Assembly: GCF_018119405.1 (NCBI RefSeq)
Contig: NZ_JAGPWC010000059.1
Coordinates: 1 to 32,073 of the forward strand
Direction of reading: 5' to 3'
Length of the DNA: 32,073 nucleotides
Source of the DNA: Massilia sp. ST3
GTDB lineage: Bacteria > Pseudomonadota > Gammaproteobacteria > Burkholderiales > Burkholderiaceae_D
Below, piece after piece: positions 15,324 to 23,179 of this stretch. Under the pieces are notes generated by a model, which did not search any database, was not told where the DNA came from, and saw only the letters and a program-made list of their open reading frames with translations. Position numbers and translations under genes: made by a program. Position 1 is the stretch's first letter; every line of letters starts with the position of its first letter.

Positions 15324-17573
15324 ATGCCCGACAAGGAAAATACCCAAAGCGTCAGCGAAAGCGAAAACCCGGCGATTCCCTCGCCGACGCCGAAAGCCGG
15401 CCGTCCACGAAGAAACAAGGACTGGTGGCCGAACCAGCTGGACCTGTCCGTGCTTCACACCCACTCCCACCTGTCCTGCCCGCTGGAGGAAGAGTTCGAT
15501 TACGCCGAACAGTTCAAGGGCCTCGACGTCGAGGCGCTGAAGCAGGACCTGATCGAGGTCATGACCACTTCCCAGGACTGGTGGCCGGCCGACTACGGCC
15601 ACTACGGCCCGCTGTTCATCCGCATGAGCTGGCACGCCGCCGGCACCTACCGCATCGCCGACGGCCGCGGCGGCGGCGGCGAAGGCCAGCAGCGCTTCGC
15701 ACCGCTGAATAGCTGGCCCGACAACGCCAACCTCGACAAGGCGCGCCGCCTGCTTTGGCCGATCAAGAAGAAATACGGCCAGAAGATTTCCTGGGCCGAC
15801 CTCGTGGTGCTGGCTGGAAACGTGGCAATGGAGTCGATGGGCTTTAAAACCTTCGGCTTCGGCTTCGGGCGGCCGGATGTGTGGGAGCCCGAGGACATCT
15901 TCTGGGGACCGGAAGACACCTGGCTGGGCGACGAGCGCTACAGCGGCGACCGGGAACTGGCCAGGCCGCTCGCCAACGTGCAGATGGGGCTGATCTACGT
16001 GAACCCCGAAGGGCCAGGCGGTAATCCCGACCCGCTGGCAGCGGCGCGCGACATCCGCGAGACCTTTGCGCGCATGGCCATGAACGACGAGGAGACCGTC
16101 GCCCTCATCGTCGGCGGCCATACCTTCGGCAAGACCCACGGCGCCGGGCAGGCGGTCGACAATATCGGGGCGGAGCCGGAAGGTGCGCCGATCGAGGATC
16201 AAGGCCTCGGCTGGAAGAACAAGTTCGGTAGCGGCAAGGGCCCGCACACGATCACCAGCGGGCTGGAAGGCGCGTGGACGTCCAATCCGGTCAAGTGGGA
16301 CAACGGCTTCCTGGAAAACCTGTACAAGTACGAGTGGGAACTGACGACCAGCCCTGCCGGCGCCAAGCAGTGGACGCCCAAGAATCCCGAGGCCAAGGAC
16401 ACGGTGCCGGATGCGCACGACAAGTCCAAGCGGCATGCGCCGATGATGCTGACCACCGACTTGTCGATGCGCCAGGACCCGATCTATGGGCCGATCGCGA
16501 AGCGCTTCCATGACAATCCGGACCAGCTCGCGGATGCTTTCGCCAAGGCCTGGTTCAAGCTGCTTCACCGCGACATGGGGCCGCTGTCGCGCTACCTGGG
16601 GCCGTGGGTGCCGGAGCCGCAACTGTGGCAGGATCCGGTGCCGCCGGTGGATCATCCGCTGATCGACGAGCAGGATATTGCGGCGCTCAAGCGCAAGGTG
16701 CTGGAGTCGGGGCTGAGTATTCCGGAGCTGGTGTCCACTGCCTGGGGTGCGGCGGCCAGCTTCCGGGGTACGGACAAGCGAGGAGGCGCCAATGGGGCGC
16801 GGATACGGCTGGCGCCGCAGAAGGATTGGGAGTCGAATGAGCCGGAGCGGCTGCAGCGCGTGCTGGCGCGGCTCGAGCAGATCCAGCAGGAGTTCAATGG
16901 ATCGGCGGCTGGCGGCAAGAAGGTGTCGCTGGCCGATCTGATTGTGCTGGCGGGGTGTGCGGCGGTCGAAGACGCGGCCAGGCAAGCGGGGGTGCAGGTG
17001 ACAGTGCCGTTTGCACCGGGCCGCACCGACGCGTCGCAGGAGCAGACGGATGTCGGCATCTTCGATGTGCTGGAGCCGGTGGGGGATGGCTTCCGCAATT
17101 ATTTCCGGGCGGAGGATCCGCTGTCGCCGGAAACGCGCTTGCTGGACCGGGCCAATCTACTGAAACTGACGGCACCGCAGATGACGGTGCTGGTGGGTGG
17201 GATGCGGGTACTGGGGGCGAATCATGGGCAGTCGAAGCATGGGGTGTTCACTGACCGGCCGGGTGTGCTCAGCAACGATTTCTTCGTAAACCTGCTTGAT
17301 ATCGGTACGGCGTGGCGGCCGTCTGCGTCGGCGGATAAGGTCTACGAGGGTACCGATCGCGTGACGGGCGCAGCCAAGTGGACCGCAACGGCAGCGGATC
17401 TGGTCTTTGGAGCGCATTCGCAGCTGCGGGCGCTGGCCGAGGTATATGCGAGCGACGATGCTAAAGAAAAGTTCGTGCGTGATTTCGTGGCGGCATGGGA
17501 CAAGGTGATGATGTTGGATCGCTTTGACCTGCTGGCACGGCGCAATCCACGGCGGGCCATGAAGGCTGCGTAA
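15324..17573 (+). CDS. katG: catalase-peroxidase KatG
   Basis: A haem enzyme of 749 residues that removes H2O2 by catalase and peroxidase reactions. The N-terminal domain has the distal site MSWHAAGTYR (catalytic Arg, adduct Trp and distal His). The IYVNPEG tyrosine and the RMAMND methionine complete the covalent Met-Tyr-Trp adduct, and the proximal haem ligand His is in GGHTFGKTHGAG. The inactive C-terminal duplicate domain includes STAWGAAASFRGTDKRGGANG and FAPGRTDASQEQTDV. Length is normal for the family. The ATG at 15324 is chosen because GGAGA lies 5 nt upstream; an ATG at 15312 would add METT. Codon use shifts to less GC-biased forms after about 16600, but the reading frame is continuous and the domain complete. 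A strong terminator follows. Confidence 0.96.
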   Translation: MPDKENTQSVSESENPAIPSPTPKAGRPRRNKDWWPNQLDLSVLHTHSHLSCPLEEEFDYAEQFKGLDVEALKQDLIEVMTTSQDWWPADYGHYGPLFIRMSWHAAGTYRIADGRGGGGEGQQRFAPLNSWPDNANLDKARRLLWPIKKKYGQKISWADLVVLAGNVAMESMGFKTFGFGFGRPDVWEPEDIFWGPEDTWLGDERYSGDRELARPLANVQMGLIYVNPEGPGGNPDPLAAARDIRETFARMAMNDEETVALIVGGHTFGKTHGAGQAVDNIGAEPEGAPIEDQGLGWKNKFGSGKGPHTITSGLEGAWTSNPVKWDNGFLENLYKYEWELTTSPAGAKQWTPKNPEAKDTVPDAHDKSKRHAPMMLTTDLSMRQDPIYGPIAKRFHDNPDQLADAFAKAWFKLLHRDMGPLSRYLGPWVPEPQLWQDPVPPVDHPLIDEQDIAALKRKVLESGLSIPELVSTAWGAAASFRGTDKRGGANGARIRLAPQKDWESNEPERLQRVLARLEQIQQEFNGSAAGGKKVSLADLIVLAGCAAVEDAARQAGVQVTVPFAPGRTDASQEQTDVGIFDVLEPVGDGFRNYFRAEDPLSPETRLLDRANLLKLTAPQMTVLVGGMRVLGANHGQSKHGVFTDRPGVLSNDFFVNLLDIGTAWRPSASADKVYEGTDRVTGAAKWTATAADLVFGAHSQLRALAEVYASDDAKEKFVRDFVAAWDKVMMLDRFDLLARRNPRRAMKAA

Positions 17574-17582
17574 CAAACGAAA

Positions 17583-17620
17583 AAGGCTTACGCAGAACAC
17601 TCGCGTAAGCCTTCATTTTT
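17583..17620. terminator. bidirectional intrinsic terminator between katG and the tRNA gene
   Basis: An 11-bp perfect stem (AAGGCTTACGC 17583-17593 with GCGTAAGCCTT 17603-17613) has a 9-nt loop. CATTTTT follows on the plus strand, and on the minus strand the stem is followed by TTCG after further T residues. It serves katG (stop at 17573) and can also end the converging tRNA/rpoD transcripts. Confidence 0.85.
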
Positions 17621-17622
17621 CT

Positions 17623-17701
<79 letters not shown>

Positions 17702-17725
17702 GGAAATCGGGACGGTGACAAGGAA

Positions 17726-17772
17726 CTCGCCACCTGCTCACCGGTGCGGTACCGGATGAGCGAAGTGGCGAG
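17726..17772. repeat. nested hairpin between rpoD and the tRNA
   Basis: The outer arms CTCGCCAC (17726-17733) and GTGGCGAG (17765-17772) pair perfectly. Within them CTCA/TGAG and CCGGT/ACCGG form an inner stem with a 5-nt loop and one bulged base. On the minus strand a T-rich but interrupted stretch (TTCCTTGT) follows. It may end the rpoD mRNA, or form the 5' leader of the tRNA precursor. Confidence 0.55.
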
Positions 17773-17802
17773 AGCATATTGCTTTTGGAGCAGGCCCGTC
17801 AA
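17773..17802 (-). promoter_or_regulatory. candidate sigma-70 promoter for the tRNA
   Basis: On the minus strand TTGACG (17802-17797) and TATGCT (17778-17773) are 18 nt apart, matching five and four of six consensus bases. A GC-rich stretch follows the -10, as expected for a stable-RNA promoter. It sits immediately after the rpoD stop and points at the tRNA at 17701. Confidence 0.5.
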
Positions 17803-17821
17803 GCCTGAATTGCTACACAGA

Positions 17822-20095
17822 TCAGCTGCTGCCTTCCAGGAAGCTCTTCAGCTTGTCCGAACGCGACGGGTGACGCAGCTTGCGCAGCGCCTTCGCTTCG
17901 ATTTGGCGGATACGCTCGCGGGTGACGTCGAACTGCTTGCCCACCTCTTCCAGGGTGTGGTCGGTCGACATCTCGATACCGAAGCGCATGCGCAGCACCT
18001 TGGCTTCGCGCGGGGTCAGCGAGTCCAGCACGTCCTTCACCACGCCGCGCATCGATGCATGCAGGGCCGCATCCGACGGCGCCAGCGTGTTGTTGTCCTC
18101 GATGAAGTCGCCCAGGTGCGAATCGTCGTCGTCGCCGATCGGCGTTTCCATCGAAATCGGCTCTTTCGCGATCTTCATGATCTTCCGGATTTTGTCTTCC
18201 GGCATTTCCATCTTGATCGCGAGGGTCGCCGGATCGGGCTCGGCGCCGGTCTCCTGCAGGATCTGGCGCGAGATCCGGTTCATCTTGTTGATCGTTTCGA
18301 TCATGTGCACCGGAATACGGATCGTGCGCGCCTGGTCCGCGATCGAACGGGTGATGGCCTGGCGGATCCACCACGTCGCATAGGTCGAGAATTTGTAGCC
18401 GCGGCGGTATTCGAACTTGTCCACCGCCTTCATCAGGCCAATGTTGCCTTCCTGGATCAGGTCGAGGAATTGCAGGCCGCGGTTGGTATACTTCTTGGCG
18501 ATCGAGATCACCAGGCGCAGGTTGGCCTCGGTCATCTCGCGCTTGGCCTTGCGCGCCTTCATTTCACCGGCCGCCATCTGGCGGTTGATGTTGCGCAGGT
18601 CCGGCAGCGGCAGCACGACTCTAGCTTGCAGGTCGATCAGGCGCTGCTGCAGTTCCTTGATGGTCGGGATGTTGCGGCCCAGGATGGCGCTGTAGGCGTG
18701 GCCGGCGTTGACTTCGCCGTCCACCCATTCCAGGTTGGTCTCGTTGCCCGGGAAGACCTTGATGAAGTGGGCGCGCGGCATGCCGCAGCGGTTCACGGCC
18801 ACATCCAGGATCTGTTTCTCGATGTGGCGCACTTCGTCGACCTGGCCGCGCAGGGTGTCGCACAGCTTCTCGACCACCTTGGCCGTGAAGCGGATGCCCA
18901 GCAGCTCGTTGGAGATCGCTTCCTGCGCCTTGATGTAGGCCTTGGAGTTGTAGCCGTCCTTCTCGAAGGCCTTGCGCATCTTGTCGAATTGCTGGGCGAT
19001 CTCGTCGAACTTGCCGAGGGCGGCGGCCTTCAGGGCTTCCAGCTGCTCGGCCGAGTAGCCGGCCGCGCCGGAGGCGCCGGAGGCTTCCTCTTCCTCTTCC
19101 TCGGCTTCTTCCTCTTCGTCCTCGTCGTCGTCCTCGTCGTCGGTCGAGGTGGGGGCGACGGCGGTCGGCGAGGTCTGCTCGTCTTCGTCCGGGTCGACCA
19201 TGCCGTCGACGATCTCGTCGATCTTGATCTCGTCCTTCTCGATCTTGCTGGCGGCGTCGATGATCTCGGCGATCGTCACCGGGCAGGCGGAGATGGCCTG
19301 GATCATGTCCTTCAGGCCGTCTTCGATGCGCTTGGCGATCTCGATCTCGCCTTCGCGGGTCAGCAGCTCGACCGAACCCATCTCGCGCATGTACATGCGC
19401 ACCGGGTCGGTGGTGCGGCCGAAGTCGGAGTCGACGGTCGACAGCGCCGCTTCGGCGGCGGCCTCGGCTTCATCGTCGCTCGTGACGTTCGGGACATTAT
19501 CGGACAGCAGCAGGGTCTCGGCATCGGGCGCATGCTCGTAGACGGCAATGCCCATGTCGTTGAAGGTGCCGATGATGCCTTCGATCGCTTCCGGATCGAC
19601 GATGTTGTCCGGCAGGTGGTCGTTGATCTCGGAATAGGTGAGGAAACCGCGCTCCTTGCCCGACTTGATCAGGGCCTTGAGCTTGTTGCGGCGCAGTTCG
19701 AGCTCTTCCTCGCTGGCTTCGGTGTCGGACGAGAAGGCGTCCTTGAGCAGCGCTTTTTCCTTGGCCTTGCGGTCCTTGGCCTTGGCCTTGTCCGCGGCTT
19801 TCAGTTCGGCGCGCTCGACCGCGTTCAGCGCGGCGATCTCGTCGTTTTCGGGCGTGAATTCTTTGGGCTTGCGGCCACGGCGTCCCGGCACCTTGACGGA
19901 CGGCAGGACATAGCCGGACGTGTCGATCGCAGCCAGGGCGGCCGCATCGGTCGTCTGATTGACAGGCGCGGGGTTCGCCGTACGAACCTCGGCCTTGTCT
20001 TGCGATTTGTCCACCTTGGCGGCGGAGGCTCTCGTGGTTTTCGCAGCCACGTTGGTTTCGGGTTTCTTGGTTGGCACAGGCGCTTTCGATGTCAC
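17822..20095 (-). CDS. rpoD: primary RNA polymerase sigma factor RpoD (sigma-70)
   Basis: The housekeeping sigma factor, 757 residues. In order: a basic, Ala/Lys-rich N-terminal tail with a GRRGRKPKEF patch, region 1.1 (LIKSGKERGFLTYSEINDHL), region 1.2 (DPVRMYMREMG), a non-conserved region with a long Asp/Glu run, and region 2 (LRLVISIAKKY, FLDLIQEGNIGLMKAVDKFE). Regions 2.3-2.4 (YKFSTYATWWIRQAI), region 3 and region 4.2 (TLEEVGKQFDVTRERIRQIE) complete it. The start is a GTG at 20095; no ATG and no good ribosome site is near it, so the exact start is less certain than the product. It is the last protein gene of the rpsU-yqeY-dnaG-rpoD operon, 200 nt after dnaG and with its own likely promoter. 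Confidence 0.97.
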   Translation of the reverse strand: MTSKAPVPTKKPETNVAAKTTRASAAKVDKSQDKAEVRTANPAPVNQTTDAAALAAIDTSGYVLPSVKVPGRRGRKPKEFTPENDEIAALNAVERAELKAADKAKAKDRKAKEKALLKDAFSSDTEASEEELELRRNKLKALIKSGKERGFLTYSEINDHLPDNIVDPEAIEGIIGTFNDMGIAVYEHAPDAETLLLSDNVPNVTSDDEAEAAAEAALSTVDSDFGRTTDPVRMYMREMGSVELLTREGEIEIAKRIEDGLKDMIQAISACPVTIAEIIDAASKIEKDEIKIDEIVDGMVDPDEDEQTSPTAVAPTSTDDEDDDEDEEEEAEEEEEEASGASGAAGYSAEQLEALKAAALGKFDEIAQQFDKMRKAFEKDGYNSKAYIKAQEAISNELLGIRFTAKVVEKLCDTLRGQVDEVRHIEKQILDVAVNRCGMPRAHFIKVFPGNETNLEWVDGEVNAGHAYSAILGRNIPTIKELQQRLIDLQARVVLPLPDLRNINRQMAAGEMKARKAKREMTEANLRLVISIAKKYTNRGLQFLDLIQEGNIGLMKAVDKFEYRRGYKFSTYATWWIRQAITRSIADQARTIRIPVHMIETINKMNRISRQILQETGAEPDPATLAIKMEMPEDKIRKIMKIAKEPISMETPIGDDDDSHLGDFIEDNNTLAPSDAALHASMRGVVKDVLDSLTPREAKVLRMRFGIEMSTDHTLEEVGKQFDVTRERIRQIEAKALRKLRHPSRSDKLKSFLEGSS

Positions 20096-20240
20096 AACGA
20101 CACTAACTTTACGATGGTTAAAGATAAAGTTTTGTTACCTTACATCACCCTGCAGGCAATCATCTGTTGCCTCGCTAACTGAAACACCACGCCGCGATTG
20201 AACCGAAAATCGTTTCAACAGTTGCAATAGTTAGCGTTTT

Positions 20241-20268
20241 ATTATAGCACGCACCCCTGCTTTTTCCA
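20241..20268 (-). promoter_or_regulatory. candidate rpoD promoter in the dnaG-rpoD gap
   Basis: A perfect -10 TATAAT (20246-20241, minus strand) has TGGAAA 16 nt upstream (20268-20263), a four-of-six -35. The transcript would have a leader of roughly 140 nt before the GTG start at 20095. The gap is AT-richer than its surroundings. Separate promoters for rpoD inside the operon are known in other proteobacteria. Confidence 0.5.
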
Positions 20269-20295
20269 GTTGCGAACACTGGGCCTTGCCCGGGG

Positions 20296-22092
20296 TCATC
20301 GAGGCGTCATTTCCGCGGCTGCCTCGCGGGCCAAGAGGTCCTGCTGAGCTGTGATTTCGCGATAGCGAGCACTCACCTGATCTGGGGTCAGGCCGGAAGA
20401 AAACAACTGGTTAAGTTCCTGTTTTAACGCATCCATCTTGATCTGGCGCACGGCGCTAAGCAGCCAGATCCGGTCCGCGTCGGCCTCCGATTCCGGTTCC
20501 GCGCCGATCTCGGCGATCAGCTGGTCGTATTCGCCGGTGGCCTCTTTCAATATCTGGGACAGCACGGCGAAGGTGCCGCCCTCGCCCAGTTCCTGGGCCG
20601 TTTGCACCAGGTAGCGCATGCGCTCGCCGGATTCCTCGCCGAGGTGATCGAAGGAGGCCTGGGCAGCCTCGTCGAGCAGCAGGGCCAGGTGCGGATGGGC
20701 GACCAGGATACGCATGATCTGGCGCTCCAGCCCGACCGGCACCGGGCGGCCCTGGCGCGGCGGCGCGCGGCGCGCGACCGACACCGGCTTGGACAACTCG
20801 AACAGGCTTTCGATCTCCGCCGGGGTCGACTGGGTCATGCTGGCCAGGCCGCGCACGATCTGCAGGCGCAGGGCCGACGGGGTCATGGCCTGCAGCAGCG
20901 GCTTGGCCTCGAACTGGGCGTGGGCCCGGCCTTCGGGCGTGTCGAGGTCATGCTCCTGGGTCACTTCGCGCAGCAGGAATTGCGACAGCGGCATCGCGTC
21001 CTGGATTTCCTGCTCGAAGGCCTCGGCGCCGCGCTCGCGTACGAAGCTGTCCGGGTCGTGCTCCTGCGGCAGGAACAGGAACTTGATGGTCTTGTCGTCC
21101 GACACTTGCGGCAGGCAGGCCTCGAGCGCGCGGCGGGCGGCGCGGCGGCCGGCCTTGTCGCCGTCGAAGCTGAAGATCACGTCGTCGGTCTGGCGCAGCA
21201 GCTTTTGCACGTGGGTACTGGTGCAGGCGGTGCCGAGCGTGGCCACGGCCTGCGGGAAGCCAAGCTGGGCCAGCGCTACCACGTCCATGTAGCCTTCGGT
21301 CACCAGCACGTAGCCGGCGTCGCGGATCGCCTGGCGCGCCTCGAACAGGCCGTACAGTTCCAGGCCTTTCTGGAACAGCGGGGTTTCCGGCGAGTTCAGG
21401 TATTTCGGTTCGCCGCCGTCGAGCACGCGGCCGCCGAAGCCGATCACCTGGCCCTTGGTATTGCGAATCGGGAACATCACGCGCTCGCGGAAACGGTCGT
21501 AGCGCTTGTGGCGGTTGCCCTCCTCGTCGACCTTGTCGATCACCAGGCCGGACTCGACCAGGGCCTGGGCCTCGTAGTCGGGGAAGACGGAACGCAGGTT
21601 GTCCCACCCGCCGGGCGCGTAGCCCATGCCGAAGCGGGCGGCCACTTCGCCGGTCAGGCCGCGGCTTTTGAGGTAGGCGATCGCGTTCGGAGCTTCGCGC
21701 AGCTGGGCGCGGTAATAGGCGCAGGCCTGGGTCAGCGCGTCGGTCATGGCCAGTGACTGGGCCTGCTGGGCGGCGCGCTGGGCCGGCGGGATCTTGTCGT
21801 CGGCGTCGGGGACGATCATGCCCACGTTCTGGGCCAGGTCCTTGACGGCGTCGACGAAGCCCAGGCCGGAATATTCGATCAGGAAACCGATCGCGGTGCC
21901 GTGGGCGCCGCAGCCGAAGCAGTGGTAGAACTGCTTGGTCGGGCTGACGGTGAAACTGGGGGACTTTTCGTTATGGAACGGGCACAGGCCCATGAAGTTC
22001 GCCCCGCCCTTCTTGAGCTGGACATAACGGCCGACCACGTCGACGATATCAACGCGGTTGAGCAAATCTGTAATGAATGATTGCGGAATCAC
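20296..22092 (-). CDS. dnaG: DNA primase DnaG
   Basis: Makes RNA primers for DNA replication. The 598-residue protein has the CHC2 zinc-binding domain (LCPFHNEKSPSFTVSP...FYHCFGCG, about residues 37-65). The catalytic core includes the RNAP-basic region with FRERVMFPIRNTKGQVIGFGGRVL, and the TOPRIM domain includes VTEGYMDVVAL and FSFDGDKAGRRAA. A C-terminal helical DnaB-interacting domain follows (about 450-598). The start is GTG at 22092 (reading MIPQSFITDLLNRVDIVDVV), which matches the family N terminus; no strong ribosome site is visible. It lies in the macromolecular synthesis operon between yqeY and rpoD. Confidence 0.97.
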   Translation of the reverse strand: MIPQSFITDLLNRVDIVDVVGRYVQLKKGGANFMGLCPFHNEKSPSFTVSPTKQFYHCFGCGAHGTAIGFLIEYSGLGFVDAVKDLAQNVGMIVPDADDKIPPAQRAAQQAQSLAMTDALTQACAYYRAQLREAPNAIAYLKSRGLTGEVAARFGMGYAPGGWDNLRSVFPDYEAQALVESGLVIDKVDEEGNRHKRYDRFRERVMFPIRNTKGQVIGFGGRVLDGGEPKYLNSPETPLFQKGLELYGLFEARQAIRDAGYVLVTEGYMDVVALAQLGFPQAVATLGTACTSTHVQKLLRQTDDVIFSFDGDKAGRRAARRALEACLPQVSDDKTIKFLFLPQEHDPDSFVRERGAEAFEQEIQDAMPLSQFLLREVTQEHDLDTPEGRAHAQFEAKPLLQAMTPSALRLQIVRGLASMTQSTPAEIESLFELSKPVSVARRAPPRQGRPVPVGLERQIMRILVAHPHLALLLDEAAQASFDHLGEESGERMRYLVQTAQELGEGGTFAVLSQILKEATGEYDQLIAEIGAEPESEADADRIWLLSAVRQIKMDALKQELNQLFSSGLTPDQVSARYREITAQQDLLAREAAAEMTPR

Positions 22093-22225
22093 TTAACTTA
22101 CTCAGTGTTTGTCTGGACTCAGACTATACCGCAGCGCTTGCTGCAAGTTGACATACAACAAGAGCAAGCCTTGGATGGGCTTGCCTGAAACACACGCGGC
22201 GCGATGCCGGGTAGTCAGCGTATCC

Positions 22226-22261
22226 CCGTCGTTCCCGCCACTGGCGGCAACGACGGTTTTT
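22226..22261 (+). terminator. strong plus-strand intrinsic terminator between dnaG and yqeY
   Basis: CCGTCGTT (22226-22233) pairs with AACGACGG (22249-22256). Inside, after one C-C mismatch, CCGCC/GGCGG pair around a 3-nt loop, and TTTTT follows at 22257-22261. On the plus strand this is a textbook terminator, yet both flanking genes are on the minus strand. On the minus strand no T-run follows the stem, so there it would act only as a hairpin. Confidence 0.6.
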
Positions 22262-22296
22262 CGGCTAACTTTATAACTACTTTACTTGCGTGCGGC

Positions 22297-22746
22297 TCAA
22301 GCGCCAGTCAGCGCCTTCTTGACCAGGCCGGACACCACGGTCATGTCCGCGCGGCCAGCCAGCTTCGGCTTGAGCACGCCCATCACCTTGCCCATGTCCT
22401 GCGGACCGGCGGCGCCAGTGGCGGCCACGGCGGCGGCGACTTCGGCAGCGATTTCCTCGTCCGACAGGCCGGCAGGCATGTAGGCCGACAGGATGGCCAG
22501 TTCGCCCTTTTCGATCTCGGCCAGGTCGGCGCGGCCGCCGGCTTCGAACTGCGAGATCGAATCCTTGCGCTGCTTGACCATCTTCTCGATCACGGCCACG
22601 ACCTGCTCGTCGTTCAGTTCGGTCTGCTCGTCGACTTCCTTGCGCTTGATCTCGGCGATGATCAGGCGGACGGTGTTGAGGCGGGCGCTTTCCTTGGCGC
22701 GCATCGCCGCTTTCATGTCGTCGGTCAGTTGTGCTTTCAGGCTCAT
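22297..22746 (-). CDS. yqeY: GatB/YqeY domain-containing protein
   Basis: A 149-residue soluble helical protein of the YqeY family, related to the C-terminal tRNA-binding domain of the GatB amidotransferase subunit. The sequence is nearly diagnostic: MSLKAQLTDDMKAAMRAKES, LNTVRLIIAEIKRKEVD, VVAVIEKMVKQRKDSISQFE and the ending GKVMGVLKPKLAGRADM. The ATG at 22746 is chosen because GGAGAA lies just upstream. It is found between rpsU and dnaG in many bacteria, as here. Its molecular role is not established, though tRNA binding or an amidotransferase-linked role has been proposed for the family. Confidence 0.93.
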   Translation of the reverse strand: MSLKAQLTDDMKAAMRAKESARLNTVRLIIAEIKRKEVDEQTELNDEQVVAVIEKMVKQRKDSISQFEAGGRADLAEIEKGELAILSAYMPAGLSDEEIAAEVAAAVAATGAAGPQDMGKVMGVLKPKLAGRADMTVVSGLVKKALTGA

Positions 22747-22776
22747 GGGTTCTCCGTGTTCGGTGGATATAAACGA

Positions 22777-22806
22777 CAAAACCCGCCGCGGTACAACCGG
22801 AGCGGG
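22777..22806 (-). terminator. possible intra-operon terminator/attenuator between rpsU and yqeY
   Basis: On the minus strand CCCGC and GCGGG (22806-22802 and 22786-22782) form the base of a stem. An inner CGGT/ACCG stem closes a 3-nt loop, and TTTT then follows. It lies in the 124-nt rpsU-yqeY gap, where partial termination would yield excess rpsU mRNA, as described for the E. coli operon. Confidence 0.5.
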
Positions 22807-22870
22807 CTTGCGGACATCAGCGCTCGCCGGGACAGGATTGCCGTCACCGGATCGAGGACACTGGACTGTC

Positions 22871-23083
22871 TTAGTACAGTTTCTTCGGCAATTGCTGGCT
22901 GCGGATGCGCTTGTAGTGGCGCTTCACTGCAGCTGCCAGCTTGCGCTTGCGCTCAGCAGTCGGCTTTTCGTAGAACTCGCGGGCGCGCAGTTCCGTCAAC
23001 AGACCGGTCTTTTCGATAGTGCGCTTGAAGCGACGCATAGCGACTTCGAACGGCTCGTTTTCTTTAAGGCGGATAGTGGTCAT
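22871..23083 (-). CDS. rpsU: 30S ribosomal protein bS21
   Basis: A 70-residue, very basic ribosomal protein that takes part in translation initiation on the small subunit. MTTIRLKENEPFEVAMRRFK, then TIEKTGLLTELRAREFYEKP and a Lys/Arg-rich helix ending RSQQLPKKLY, match bS21 over its full length. It heads the macromolecular synthesis operon with its own promoter just upstream. No clear Shine-Dalgarno sequence precedes the ATG at 23083. Confidence 0.97.
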   Translation of the reverse strand: MTTIRLKENEPFEVAMRRFKRTIEKTGLLTELRAREFYEKPTAERKRKLAAAVKRHYKRIRSQQLPKKLY

Positions 23084-23119
23084 GTAAAAATCAAACCGTT
23101 GGATTTAGGGAAGAACGAA

Positions 23120-23147
23120 ATTCTAGCAGCTTTTTGTTTTCAGTAAA
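23120..23147 (-). promoter_or_regulatory. candidate rpsU operon promoter
   Basis: On the minus strand TTTACT (23147-23142) and TAGAAT (23125-23120) are 16 nt apart, matching four and five of six consensus bases. The region is AT-rich and lies 37 nt upstream of the rpsU start. Confidence 0.5.
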
Positions 23148-23179
23148 AGCTTTTATCAACTTGTGCCTGAATTACCACG

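Noticed and set aside
15900..16200. Apparent loss of the adduct methionine in KatG (Gln in IEDQGLGW)
   Set aside because: On recounting from the adduct tyrosine the methionine is the one in RMAMND, which is conserved. The Gln position is not part of the adduct.
19070..19160. Acidic Asp/Glu run in RpoD as an unusual insertion
   Set aside because: It falls in the non-conserved region between 1.2 and 2, where long acidic stretches are normal in proteobacterial sigma-70.
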